From contig ONXE01000008.1 in NCBI GenBank assembly GCA_900321775.1, forward strand, positions 1 through 29,937: 29,937 nucleotides of DNA, given 5' to 3'. Both the position numbers and the translations under genes were made by a program. The stretch's first letter is position 1. Every line of letters starts with the position of its first letter. The notes under the pieces were generated by a model. It worked only from the letters and a program-made list of their open reading frames with translations. It had not been told where the DNA came from and did no database searches. This document shows positions 15,545 to 23,330 of the stretch, piece after piece. This stretch comes from an uncultured Bacteroidales bacterium (lineage in GTDB: Bacteria > Bacteroidota > Bacteroidia > Bacteroidales > Paludibacteraceae).

Positions 15545-15976
15545 ATGTTACAACCAAAGAAAACAAAATTCCGTCGTCAGCAAAAGGGCCGCATCAAAGG
15601 TAACGCCCAGCGCGGTTGCGAACTGGCATTCGGTAACTTCGGTATCAAGAGTCTTGGTACGGTATGGTTGACCGGTCGTCAGATAGAGGCAGCCCGTGTA
15701 GCTGTAACACGTTATATGCAACGTCAAGGTCATGTATGGATCCGCGTGTTCCCGGACAAGCCGATTACCAAGAAGCCTCTTGATGTACGTATGGGTAAAG
15801 GTAAAGGTAATCCTGAAGGTTTCGTAGTGCCCTTGGCTCCCGGCCGAATCATCTTCGAAATCGATGGTGTTAGCTATGACGTAGCCAAGGAGGCCTTGCG
15901 TCTTGCTGCTCAGAAATTGCCCATCACAACCAAGTTTGTCGTTCGTCGCGACTATGATCCAACCCAAAATGTTTAA
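15545..15976 (+). CDS. rplP: 50S ribosomal protein L16
   Basis: Binds the 50S near the A site and helps position aminoacyl-tRNA. 143 residues. MLQPKKTKFRRQQKGR at the N-terminus, GRQIEAARVAVTRYMQR and the stretch VRMGKGKGNPEGFV are typical. The stop TAA (15974-15976) overlaps the first possible ATG of rpmC (TAATG). Confidence 0.97.
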   Translation: MLQPKKTKFRRQQKGRIKGNAQRGCELAFGNFGIKSLGTVWLTGRQIEAARVAVTRYMQRQGHVWIRVFPDKPITKKPLDVRMGKGKGNPEGFVVPLAPGRIIFEIDGVSYDVAKEALRLAAQKLPITTKFVVRRDYDPTQNV

Positions 15977-15984
15977 TGGAAGTT

Positions 15985-16182
15985 ATGAAAGCAAAAGAAG
16001 TAAAAGAATTAACCACCGCTGAAATCAAGGAGCGCATGGATGCCCAGAAGGCCGAGCTCGCTCAGATGAAGCTTCAGCACAGCATTTCTCCGCTCGATAA
16101 TCCGTTGCAGATCAGGGAGGTTCGTAAGAATATCGCACGGCTCGCAACAGAGCTTCGTCAGAGAGAATTAAACAACAAGTAA
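15985..16182 (+). CDS. rpmC: 50S ribosomal protein L29
   Basis: Small two-helix protein next to L23 at the tunnel exit. 65 residues from ATG 15985 (MKAKEVKELTTAE), the start that resembles Bacteroidota L29. An ATG at 15976, overlapping the rplP stop, would add only MEV. Conserved QMKLQHSISPLDNP and IREVRKNIARL. Without structure-based data the two starts cannot be separated firmly. Confidence 0.95.
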   Translation: MKAKEVKELTTAEIKERMDAQKAELAQMKLQHSISPLDNPLQIREVRKNIARLATELRQRELNNK

Positions 16183-16194
16183 AATTATCAACTG

Positions 16195-16452
16195 ATGGAA
16201 ACAAGAAACTTAAGAAAAGAAAGAATGGGCGTTGTTACCAGCACTAAGATGGACAAAACCATTGTGGTAGCCGTTAAGTGGAAAGAGAAACACCCCATTT
16301 ATGGTAAGTTTGTCAACAAGACAAAGAAATACCATGCTCATGACGAAGAGAACACTTGCGGCATCGGTGATACGGTGCGCATCATGGAGACTCGTCCCTT
16401 GAGCAAAACCAAGCGTTGGCGTTTAACTCAAATTATTGAAAGGGCTAAGTAA
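16195..16452 (+). CDS. rpsQ: 30S ribosomal protein S17
   Basis: OB-fold protein, primary binder in the 16S 5' domain. 85 residues. RKERMGVVTSTKMDKTIVV and GDTVRIMETRPLSKTKRW are family signatures. Only 2 nt separate its stop from the rplN ATG, suggesting coupling. Confidence 0.97.
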   Translation: METRNLRKERMGVVTSTKMDKTIVVAVKWKEKHPIYGKFVNKTKKYHAHDEENTCGIGDTVRIMETRPLSKTKRWRLTQIIERAK

Positions 16453-16454
16453 TT

Positions 16455-16820
16455 ATGATACAGACAGAAACTCGTCTTGTTGTCGCAGACAACAGTGGTG
16501 CGAAGGAAGCACTTTGCATCCGTGTACTGGGTGGCACTGGCAAACGTTATGCAACCCTTGGCGATACTATTGTAGTGGCAGTTAAGTCGGTTATTCCTTC
16601 TTCAGACATGAAGAACGGAACCGTTTCCCGCGCTATTGTAGTTCGCGTTAAGAAAGAAGTTCGTCGCGCTGACGGTTCGTACATTCGTTTTGATGACAAC
16701 GCATGCGTGCTCATCAACAACGCAGGTGAGCTTCGCGGAAGCCGTATTTTTGGTCCGGTTGCCCGTGAGCTTCGTGCTACGAACATGAAGATTATTTCTC
16801 TTGCACCTGAAGTGCTCTAA
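16455..16820 (+). CDS. rplN: 50S ribosomal protein L14
   Basis: Forms intersubunit bridges with 16S rRNA and is the binding site of the silencing factor RsfS. 121 residues, close to the usual 122. Signatures are VADNSGAKEALCIRVLGG and the C-terminal GSRIFGPVARELR followed by MKIISLAPEVL. Confidence 0.98.
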   Translation: MIQTETRLVVADNSGAKEALCIRVLGGTGKRYATLGDTIVVAVKSVIPSSDMKNGTVSRAIVVRVKKEVRRADGSYIRFDDNACVLINNAGELRGSRIFGPVARELRATNMKIISLAPEVL

Positions 16821-16839
16821 TCTTTAAATAGTTACAGAA

Positions 16840-17148
16840 ATGGCAAAATTACATATCAAAAAAGGTGATACCGTTTACGTAAACGCAGGTTCGAGCAAAG
16901 GTCAGACCGGCAAGGTACTGAAGGTGCTTGTAGAAGAGAAGCGTGCTATTGTAGAAGGTGTCAATCTGGTGAGCAAAAGCCAGAAGCCTAGCGCAAAGAA
17001 TCCGCAGGGCGGAATAGTAAAACAGGAGGCTCCTATCCATATCTCCAATCTGAATGTAGCCGAGGACGGCAAGCCCGTTCGTGTAGGCCGCAAGGAGAAG
17101 GATGGCAAGCTGGTTCGTGTTTCTAAGAAAACCGGTAAAGAAATTTAA
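16840..17148 (+). CDS. rplX: 50S ribosomal protein L24
   Basis: Assembly-initiating 23S rRNA 5'-end binder. 102 residues, with an N-terminal KOW motif (KKGDTVYVNAGSSKGQTGKV). Its stop lies 4 nt before the rplE ATG. Confidence 0.97.
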   Translation: MAKLHIKKGDTVYVNAGSSKGQTGKVLKVLVEEKRAIVEGVNLVSKSQKPSAKNPQGGIVKQEAPIHISNLNVAEDGKPVRVGRKEKDGKLVRVSKKTGKEI

Positions 17149-17152
17149 GTAA

Positions 17153-17695
17153 ATGAATACAGCAAGTCTTAAGCAAGATTACAAGGAGCGTATCGTTCCT
17201 GTCTTGATGAAAGAGTTCGGGTACAGCACCGTTATGCAGTGCCCTAAACTTGAGAAAATAGTCCTCAATCAGGGATTGGGTATCGCTGTAGCCGATAAGA
17301 AGATTATCGAAGTAGCCATCAACGAGATGACCGCAATCACAGGCCAGAAAGCCGTGATGACCGTTTCGAAGAAGGATATTGCCAACTTCCATGTTCGTAA
17401 GAAGATGCCGGTTGGTGTGCGCGTAACTCTTCGTGGCGAGCGCATGTATGAGTTCCTGGAGCGTCTTGTGCGCGTGGCTCTGCCCCGTATCCGTGACTTC
17501 AAGGGAATCGAGAGCAAGCTCGATGGTCGTGGTAATTACACCCTCGGTATCACCGAGCAGATCATCTTCCCCGAAATCAACATTGATAACATTACCAAAC
17601 TGCTCGGTATGAACATCACGTTTGTGACTACCGCTCAGACCGACGAAGAAGGTTTCGCACTGCTTCGCGAATTTGGTTTACCTTTTAAAAAGTAA
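17153..17695 (+). CDS. rplE: 50S ribosomal protein L5
   Basis: Binds 5S rRNA in the central protuberance and contacts P-site tRNA. 180 residues, normal length. Typical stretches are PKLEKIVLNQGLG, KKMPVGVRVTLRGERMYEFL and the region around DFKGIESKLDGRGNY. Followed after 6 nt by rpsN. Confidence 0.97.
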   Translation: MNTASLKQDYKERIVPVLMKEFGYSTVMQCPKLEKIVLNQGLGIAVADKKIIEVAINEMTAITGQKAVMTVSKKDIANFHVRKKMPVGVRVTLRGERMYEFLERLVRVALPRIRDFKGIESKLDGRGNYTLGITEQIIFPEINIDNITKLLGMNITFVTTAQTDEEGFALLREFGLPFKK

Positions 17696-17701
17696 TCGAT
17701 T

Positions 17702-17971
17702 ATGGCAAAGGAATCAATGAAAGCCCGCGAGGTAAAGCGTGCGAAGCTGGTTGCCAAATATGCAGCCAAGCGTGCTCAACTCCTCAAGGATGGAGACTAC
17801 GAAGGTTTGCAGGCACTGCCGAAGAACGCTTCTCCGGTCCGCCTTCACAACCGCTGCAAGATTACGGGTCGTCCCAAAGGCTATATGCGCCAGTTTGGTT
17901 TGAGCCGTATTCAGTTCCGTGAGATGGCTTCCAAAGGTCTTATCCCCGGTGTGAAGAAGGCCAGTTGGTAA
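17702..17971 (+). CDS. rpsN: 30S ribosomal protein S14, zinc-free form
   Basis: Head protein close to S3 and S10. 89 residues, the long form with a single cysteine (HNRCKITGRPKGY), so it lacks the CxxC zinc knuckle of the short S14 type. GLSRIQFREMASKGLIPGV closes the protein. After it the run of tightly packed genes is broken by a 223-nt spacer. Confidence 0.97.
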   Translation: MAKESMKAREVKRAKLVAKYAAKRAQLLKDGDYEGLQALPKNASPVRLHNRCKITGRPKGYMRQFGLSRIQFREMASKGLIPGVKKASW

Positions 17972-18194
17972 TAAAAATGTCAGAAAAAACTGACAAAATG
18001 ATGTAAAGCACAGGTTTTCGGCGAGTTTGGCCCGGTTTTTGTGGCTAAATTAGCCGGAAACTATTGGTGCGAAAATGGCAGGCCATCTGTCACTTTGGCA
18101 CCGTTAGTGGTGAAAGTTAGTCGTATAGAGACGGCAACTAAATACAAGATTAATTAAATATTGTCCCGGAAGGCGGGATTAATTTAAGAAATTT
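17972..18194 (+). promoter_or_regulatory. Hairpin-rich rpsN-rpsH spacer
   Basis: No open frame of note. From left to right: TGTCAG/CTGACA (17978-17983 and 17990-17995, 6-nt loop); the near-palindrome GGCTAAATTAGCC (about 18042-18054); GGTGC/GCACC (18066-18070 and 18098-18102) enclosing ATGG/CCAT; and TCCCG/CGGGA (18164-18168 and 18174-18178, 5-nt loop), which ends 16 nt before the rpsH ATG. Several TGNCA cores recur. No convincing promoter was found. A ribosomal-protein leader, for example for S8, is possible. Confidence 0.5.
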
Positions 18195-18590
18195 ATGACA
18201 GATCCAATCGCAGATTATCTGACTCGTCTCAGAAATGCAATCAAGGCCGGCCACCGTGTAGTGGAGATTCCGGCTTCGAATCTGAAGAAAGAGATCACGC
18301 GAATCCTGTTTGAGAAAGGTTACATCCTTTCCTACAAGTTCGTTGAAGATGGGCCTCAGGGCACGATCAAGGTCGCTCTGAAGTATGATCCGGTTAACAA
18401 AGTTAACGCCATCAAGTCATTAACACGTGTATCTACCCCAGGTCTTCGTCGTTATGTAGGCTATCGTGAGATGCCTCGCGTTCTGAATGGTCTTGGTATC
18501 GCAATCCTTTCTACTTCGAAAGGTGTGATGACCAACAAGGAAGCGCTGAACCAGAAACTTGGTGGTGAAGTTTTGTGCTACGTTTATTAA
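18195..18590 (+). CDS. rpsH: 30S ribosomal protein S8
   Basis: Central-domain 16S rRNA binder; in E. coli it represses the spc operon by binding mRNA near rplE. 131 residues. DPIADYLTRLRNAIKAGH at the N-terminus, STSKGVMTNKEA near the C-terminus, ending GEVLCYVY. It restarts the operon after the structured spacer. Confidence 0.97.
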   Translation: MTDPIADYLTRLRNAIKAGHRVVEIPASNLKKEITRILFEKGYILSYKFVEDGPQGTIKVALKYDPVNKVNAIKSLTRVSTPGLRRYVGYREMPRVLNGLGIAILSTSKGVMTNKEALNQKLGGEVLCYVY

Positions 18591-18591
18591 T

Positions 18592-18597
18592 AGGAGG
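18592..18597 (+). promoter_or_regulatory. Strong Shine-Dalgarno sequence before rplF
   Basis: AGGAGG, followed by a further G, lies 8 nt before the rplF ATG (18606), directly after the rpsH stop. With rplW it is one of only two clear cases in the supercluster. Confidence 0.75.
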
Positions 18598-18605
18598 GTT
18601 ACAGT

Positions 18606-19160
18606 ATGTCAAGAATTGGTAAATTACCGGTGAATATTCCCGCAGGCGTAACCGTTACTGTTGATGCAAATAACGTAGTTACCGTAAAAGGTCCGAAGGG
18701 TGAGTTGTGTCAGGCAGTAAACCCGCAGATCAGTGTAAAAGTAGAGGGTGCTGAAGTGCATGTTACCCGTCCGAACGACGAGAAGGAGATGCGCTCCATG
18801 CACGGTTTGTACCGCGCTTTGATCCACAACATGGTTGTAGGTGTGAGCGAAGGTTACAAGAAGACCCTTGAACTCGTAGGTGTTGGTTATCGTGTTGAGA
18901 ACCAGGGAAACCTGATTCAGTTGGCACTGGGCTATACGCACCCGATTTATCTGATGCTTCCCAAGGAGGTAAAGGTTGAGACCAAGTCGGAGCGTAACCA
19001 AAACCCGTTGATTATCCTCGAAAGCGCAGACAAGCAACTCATTGGCCAGATTTGTGCCAAGATTCGCTCGTTCCGCAAACCTGAGCCGTACAAAGGCAAG
19101 GGCGTTAAGTTCCAGGGTGAAATTATTCGTCGTAAAGCTGGTAAGTCGGCTGGTAAATAA
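18606..19160 (+). CDS. rplF: 50S ribosomal protein L6
   Basis: Binds 23S rRNA near the factor-binding site. 184 residues made of two L6 repeats. MSRIGKLPVNIPAGV at the start and RSFRKPEPYKGKGVKF at the end are diagnostic. It has a strong Shine-Dalgarno sequence. Confidence 0.97.
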   Translation: MSRIGKLPVNIPAGVTVTVDANNVVTVKGPKGELCQAVNPQISVKVEGAEVHVTRPNDEKEMRSMHGLYRALIHNMVVGVSEGYKKTLELVGVGYRVENQGNLIQLALGYTHPIYLMLPKEVKVETKSERNQNPLIILESADKQLIGQICAKIRSFRKPEPYKGKGVKFQGEIIRRKAGKSAGK

Positions 19161-19179
19161 TTTTAAGTAGATTACAGTT

Positions 19180-19524
19180 ATGGATAAGAAAATAGAAAGA
19201 AGACTGAAAATCAAGCAGCGCATCCGCACCAAGGTGTTCGGCACTGCTGAGCGTCCACGTCTCACTGTATTCCGTTCGAATAGCCAGATTTATGCACAAG
19301 TAATTGACGACACCAAGGGTGCAACGTTGGCATCTGCATCGTCGCTGGCTATCAAGGAAAAAGGAACCAAGACAGAGAAAGCAGCTATCGTAGGTAAGGC
19401 TATTGCCGAGGCCGCCAAGAAGGCAGGCGTTGAGACGGTAGTATTTGACCGCAACGGTTATCTCTATCACGGTCGTGTTAAACAACTTGCTGATGCCGCT
19501 CGTGAAGGCGGTCTCAAATTCTAA
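19180..19524 (+). CDS. rplR: 50S ribosomal protein L18
   Basis: 5S rRNA-binding protein of the central protuberance. 114 residues. Basic N-terminus (RRLKIKQRIRTKVFGT), RPRLTVFRSNSQIYAQVIDD, and the C-terminal DRNGYLYHGRVKQLADAARE are characteristic. Confidence 0.97.
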   Translation: MDKKIERRLKIKQRIRTKVFGTAERPRLTVFRSNSQIYAQVIDDTKGATLASASSLAIKEKGTKTEKAAIVGKAIAEAAKKAGVETVVFDRNGYLYHGRVKQLADAAREGGLKF

Positions 19525-19539
19525 TATAATGGTTAAGAT

Positions 19540-20046
19540 ATGAACAGAGTTAAAACCACAAATGACCTGGAGCTCCAGGAGCGCCTCGTTGCTGTAAACC
19601 GTGTAACGAAAGTTACCAAAGGTGGTCGTACTTTTACGTTTGCAGCCATTGTAGTAGTAGGTAACGGTAACGGTATCGTTGGCTACGGTTTGGGTAAGGC
19701 AGGTGAGGTTACCGCAGCCATCACCAAGGGCACGGAAGCCGCCAAGAAGAACCTTATTCAGGTACCGGTTCTGAACGGAACCATTCCTCACGAGCAGTTC
19801 TGCAAGTTTGGCAGCGCCAAAGTATATCTTCAGCCGGCATCGACCGGTACGGGTGTAAAAGCCGGTGGTGCTATGCGTGCCGTACTTGAGAGTGTTGGTA
19901 TCAAGGATATCCTTGCCAAGTCGAAGGGTTCTTCCAACCCTCACAACCTGGTTAAGGCAACCATTCAGGCTCTCGGTGAACTCCGCGACGCTCGCATGGT
20001 AGCTCAGAATCGTGGTATTAGTGTTTCTGCCGTATTCAACGGATAA
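19540..20046 (+). CDS. rpsE: 30S ribosomal protein S5
   Basis: Accuracy-related protein at the mRNA entry site. 168 residues, normal length. ERLVAVNRVTKVTKGGR (loop where ram and spectinomycin-resistance changes occur), GNGNGIVGYGLGKAGEV and the C-terminal domain with PASTGTGVKAGGAMRAVLE are present. Confidence 0.98.
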   Translation: MNRVKTTNDLELQERLVAVNRVTKVTKGGRTFTFAAIVVVGNGNGIVGYGLGKAGEVTAAITKGTEAAKKNLIQVPVLNGTIPHEQFCKFGSAKVYLQPASTGTGVKAGGAMRAVLESVGIKDILAKSKGSSNPHNLVKATIQALGELRDARMVAQNRGISVSAVFNG

Positions 20047-20073
20047 TGTGTAACGAATTAAAAGATAATTAGT

Positions 20074-20250
20074 ATGGCAACAATTAAGATTCAGAAAGTT
20101 CGTAGCACGATTAAGTCTCCGAAGAACCAGAAGCTCGTTATGGAGGCTCTTGGTCTTCGCAAGATGAATCAGGTAGTAGAGCACGAAGCCACCCCGTCGA
20201 TTCTGGGTATGGTAGAGAAGGTAAAGCACCTCGTAAAAGTAACTGAATAA
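20074..20250 (+). CDS. rpmD: 50S ribosomal protein L30
   Basis: A 58-residue protein translated directly from the sequence: it begins MATIKIQKVRSTIKSPKNQK and continues through LEALGLRKMNQ-type sequence (here MEALGLRKMNQVVEH) to the end VKHLVKVTE. Length and the conserved ALGLRKMNQ place it as L30. It sits between rpsE and rplO as usual. A hairpin follows directly at 20261-20296. Confidence 0.96.
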   Translation: MATIKIQKVRSTIKSPKNQKLVMEALGLRKMNQVVEHEATPSILGMVEKVKHLVKVTE

Positions 20251-20260
20251 TATGAACATG

Positions 20261-20296
20261 GTATTTCGGGCGTTAGGGTTACCGAGTCCGGAATAC
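20261..20296 (+). promoter_or_regulatory. 11-bp hairpin between rpmD and rplO
   Basis: GTATTTCGGGC (20261-20271) pairs with GTCCGGAATAC (20286-20296), with two G-U pairs and a 14-nt loop. It ends 19 nt before the rplO ATG and has no U run. Confidence 0.65.
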
Positions 20297-20315
20297 TCCA
20301 AATAACAAAAAAGAA

Positions 20316-20762
20316 ATGGAACTTTATAATTTGACTCCGGCCGCAGGTTCTACTCATTCAGAAAAACGTATCGGTCGTGGTGCCGGTTCGGGCAAGGGTG
20401 GTACTTCTACCCGTGGTCACAAGGGTGCTAAGTCGCGTTCGGGCTACTCCAAGAAGATTGGTTTCGAGGGTGGTCAGATGCCTATTCAGCGCCGTCTGCC
20501 CAAGTTCGGCTTCAAGAACATCAATCATGTTGAGTACAAGGCTATCAACTTGTCTTCTCTTCAGGCTCTGGCTGACGATCAGAAACTTGAGAAGATCGGT
20601 CTTGAGGAGTTGCATGCAGCAGGTTTGATTGGCAAGAAGATGCTGGTTAAGGTTCTGGGCAAAGGCACTCTTACAGCAAAGCTTATTGTCGAGGCTAACG
20701 CATTCAGCAAGTCCGCTGAGGCTGCTATCGTAGCTGCCGGTGGTGAGGCTAAGAAACTTTAA
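20316..20762 (+). CDS. rplO: 50S ribosomal protein L15
   Basis: Late-assembling 50S protein. 148 residues. Glycine/arginine-rich N-terminal arm with RIGRGAGSGKGGTSTRGHKG, then RRLPKFGFKN; the C-terminal domain ends GGEAKKL. The rpsE-rpmD-rplO-secY order is conventional. Confidence 0.98.
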   Translation: MELYNLTPAAGSTHSEKRIGRGAGSGKGGTSTRGHKGAKSRSGYSKKIGFEGGQMPIQRRLPKFGFKNINHVEYKAINLSSLQALADDQKLEKIGLEELHAAGLIGKKMLVKVLGKGTLTAKLIVEANAFSKSAEAAIVAAGGEAKKL

Positions 20763-20779
20763 TTCAACTTGAGGTTTGT

Positions 20780-22120
20780 ATGAAATTCATTGAAACAATC
20801 AAAAATATCTGGAAGATCGAGGAACTCCGTAACCGACTGTTGACCACGTTTTTGTTCGTGCTCATCTATCGTTTCGGTTCGTACGTCGTTCTGCCCGGTA
20901 TTGATCCGACCGCGTTGACTGCTCTGCGTGCACAAACCGCAGGTGGTCTGATGGCGCTTTTGGATATGTTCTCCGGTGGTGCGTTCTCCAATGCATCTAT
21001 CTTTGCGTTGGGTATCATGCCGTACATCTCTGCATCGATTATCGTGCAGCTACTCACTATAGCAGTGCCGTATTTCCAGAAGATGCAGCAGGATGGCGAG
21101 TCCGGCCGTCAGAGAATGAACCAGATTACGCGCTATTTGACAGTGGCGATCTTGATTCTGCAAGGTCCTTCTTACCTCGTCAACCTGTCCGTACAGATGC
21201 ACGCTGTAGGTGCTCCGTTGGTAATCGGTTGGAACTGGTTTACCATCTCCTCTACGATTATCCTTTGCGCCGGCTCGATGTTCGTGATGTGGTTGGGCGA
21301 ACGTATTACCGACCGCGGTATCGGCAACGGTATCTCGTTTATCATTTTGATCGGTATTATCGCTCGTTTCCCGGGTGCACTTATCCAGGAGTTCAGCTCG
21401 CGTTTGAATGACGCCGGTGGTGGCCTGGTAGTGTTCTTGCTGGAGGTTGTGATTCTGCTGTTTGTCTTTGCCGTAGCTATCATGCTGGTGCAGGGTACTC
21501 GCAAAATCCCCGTACAGTATGCCAAGCGTATGGTGGGCAACCGTCAGTACGGTGGTGTACGTCAGTACATCCCGTTGAAGGTCAATGCTGCTAACGTAAT
21601 GCCTATCATCTTTGCACAGGCTATCATGTTCGTGCCTTTGATGATTGCGGGCTTTACTACCGATGGCAGCAGCGCTTTCGCACGTGCCTTCTCCAACAAC
21701 GACGGGTTCTGGTATAACCTTGTATTCTTCCTTTTGATCATTGCGTTTACGTATTTTTACACCGCTATTATCATCAATCCTCAGCAGATGGCTGAGAATC
21801 TGAAGCAGAACAACGGATTCATTCCGGGTGTTAAGCCGGGCAAGAAGACGGCCGAGTATATTGACACGATTATGTCCCGCATCACTCTTCCGGGCAGTAT
21901 CTTCCTGGCTATTGTTGCAATCCTTCCTGCTTTTGCTCGCCTCGCGGGTGTGAGCATGGGCTTTGCACAGTTCTTCGGAGGTACGTCTCTGCTGATTATG
22001 GTAGGTGTAATCCTGGATACGCTCCAGCAGATTGAGAGCCATTTGCTTATGCGTCACTACGACGGTTTCTTTGACAATGGCTTCAAGATTAAGGGACGTT
22101 CCGGCGCAATGGCATACTAA
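20780..22120 (+). CDS. secY: Preprotein translocase subunit SecY
   Basis: Inner-membrane channel of the Sec translocon, partner of SecE, SecG and SecA. 446 residues with about ten hydrophobic segments. Typical pieces are ELRNRLLTTFLFVLIYRFG (TM1 region), IFALGIMPYISASIIVQLL (TM2b region), GNGISFIILIGI, and the cytosolic loop with QGTRKIPVQYAKR. The C-terminal tail ends GRSGAMAY. Placed within the ribosomal cluster as in most bacteria, followed by map after 15 nt. Confidence 0.98.
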   Translation: MKFIETIKNIWKIEELRNRLLTTFLFVLIYRFGSYVVLPGIDPTALTALRAQTAGGLMALLDMFSGGAFSNASIFALGIMPYISASIIVQLLTIAVPYFQKMQQDGESGRQRMNQITRYLTVAILILQGPSYLVNLSVQMHAVGAPLVIGWNWFTISSTIILCAGSMFVMWLGERITDRGIGNGISFIILIGIIARFPGALIQEFSSRLNDAGGGLVVFLLEVVILLFVFAVAIMLVQGTRKIPVQYAKRMVGNRQYGGVRQYIPLKVNAANVMPIIFAQAIMFVPLMIAGFTTDGSSAFARAFSNNDGFWYNLVFFLLIIAFTYFYTAIIINPQQMAENLKQNNGFIPGVKPGKKTAEYIDTIMSRITLPGSIFLAIVAILPAFARLAGVSMGFAQFFGGTSLLIMVGVILDTLQQIESHLLMRHYDGFFDNGFKIKGRSGAMAY

Positions 22121-22135
22121 TGCATCAACAGCCAG

Positions 22136-22921
22136 ATGATTTTTCTGAAAACAGATGAAGAGGTAGAGCTGTTGCGTGAAAGCAACAAACTTCTGGGCAT
22201 GACCTATGGCGAACTGGCCAAGGTCATTGCCCCGGGAGTAAGTACAGCTCAACTCGACAAGATAGCAGAGGAATTCATCCGCGACAATGGAGGTATCCCT
22301 TCTTGCAAGGGTTACGAAGGATATCCGGCCACGTTGTGTACATCTGTCAACGAGCAGGTGGTGCACGGCATCCCTTCAGGGAAGCAAGTGCTCAAAGAAG
22401 GTGATGTGATTTCGGTGGACTGCTGCATATTGCTCAACGGTTTTCATTCCGATTCGGCTTATACATTCCCGGTAGGGGAGGTGAGCGAAGATGTGATGCA
22501 GTTGCTGCGTACCACCAAAGAGGCTCTCTATCTAGGCATTGAGCAGGCTGTTACCGGCCACAGATTAGGGGACATCAGTTATGCTGTACAGCATCATTGC
22601 GAAGCAGCAGGTTATAACGTTGTTCGCGAGTTTGTGGGACATGGTATCGGTCGCGAGATGCACGAAGATCCCGAGGTGCCGAACTACGGCCGTAGAGGCA
22701 ACGGTGTCGTGCTCAAGAATGGTATGGTGTTGGCCATAGAACCTATGGTTATGATGGGCCGACGCAACATTATTCTGGAGAACGACGGTTGGACTGCCCG
22801 CACGGCAGACCGTAAACCGGCAGCGCATTACGAACTGTCCGTTTGTGTCCGTAACGGCAAAGCGGATATCCTCTCAACGTTTGACTATATCAAACAAGTA
22901 CTTGGAGACAGATTCATCTAA
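22136..22921 (+). CDS. map: Type I methionine aminopeptidase
   Basis: Removes the N-terminal methionine from nascent proteins after deformylation. 261 residues. The two-metal site is complete: Asp95 (SVDCC), Asp106 (HSDSAY), His169 (VGHGIG), Glu202 (AIEPMV) and Glu233 (HYELSV). No N-terminal zinc or SH3-type extension. Sits between secY and infA, the usual place. Confidence 0.98.
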   Translation: MIFLKTDEEVELLRESNKLLGMTYGELAKVIAPGVSTAQLDKIAEEFIRDNGGIPSCKGYEGYPATLCTSVNEQVVHGIPSGKQVLKEGDVISVDCCILLNGFHSDSAYTFPVGEVSEDVMQLLRTTKEALYLGIEQAVTGHRLGDISYAVQHHCEAAGYNVVREFVGHGIGREMHEDPEVPNYGRRGNGVVLKNGMVLAIEPMVMMGRRNIILENDGWTARTADRKPAAHYELSVCVRNGKADILSTFDYIKQVLGDRFI

Positions 22922-22936
22922 TCAAAACACTATTAT

Positions 22937-23155
22937 ATGGCTAAACAGGATGCAATAGAAGTAGACGGCACGATCATTGAGGCATTATCCAATGCGATGT
23001 TTCGTGTGCAGTTGGAAAGTGGTCACGTTATTACGGCTCATATCTCCGGTAAGATGCGCATGCATTATATCAAGATTCTGCCGGGCGACAAGGTTCGCGT
23101 GGAAATGAGTCCGTACGATTTGACCAAAGGACGTATATCATTCCGTTATAAATAA
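22937..23155 (+). CDS. infA: Translation initiation factor IF-1
   Basis: Binds the 30S A site and cooperates with IF-2 and IF-3 in initiation. 72 residues, the canonical OB-fold length, starting MAKQDAIEVDGTIIEALSNAMF and ending YDLTKGRISFRYK. Confidence 0.98.
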   Translation: MAKQDAIEVDGTIIEALSNAMFRVQLESGHVITAHISGKMRMHYIKILPGDKVRVEMSPYDLTKGRISFRYK

Positions 23156-23167
23156 AATAAAACTCTC

Positions 23168-23284
23168 ATGAAAGTAAGAGCATCAATCAAGAAACGTAAT
23201 GCTGACTGCAAGATTGTACGTCGCAAAGGTCATCTTTACGTTATCAACAAAAAAGAACCTAAGATGAAGATGCGTCAAGGATAA
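23168..23284 (+). CDS. rpmJ: 50S ribosomal protein L36, zinc-free form
   Basis: A 38-residue protein translated by hand: MKVRASIKKRNADCKIVRRK, then GHLYVINKKEPKMKMRQG. The zinc-binding form has Cys11, Cys14, Cys27 and His32; here only Cys14 remains (Asn11, Asn27, Lys32), so no zinc site. This matches what I know of Bacteroidota L36. It lies 12 nt after infA and 46 nt before rpsM. Confidence 0.97.
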   Translation: MKVRASIKKRNADCKIVRRKGHLYVINKKEPKMKMRQG

Positions 23285-23330
23285 GCGTCTCAGATTAGTA
23301 ATTATTAATTTTATCCTTTAGTTTAGAATT

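Noticed and set aside
18090..18112. TTTGGCACCGTTAGTGG as a second sigma-54 promoter in the rpsN-rpsH spacer
   Set aside because: It has the -24 half, but no TTGC at the -12 distance. The overlapping TCACTTTG also lacks a correctly spaced -33 TTG (23 nt instead of about 20).
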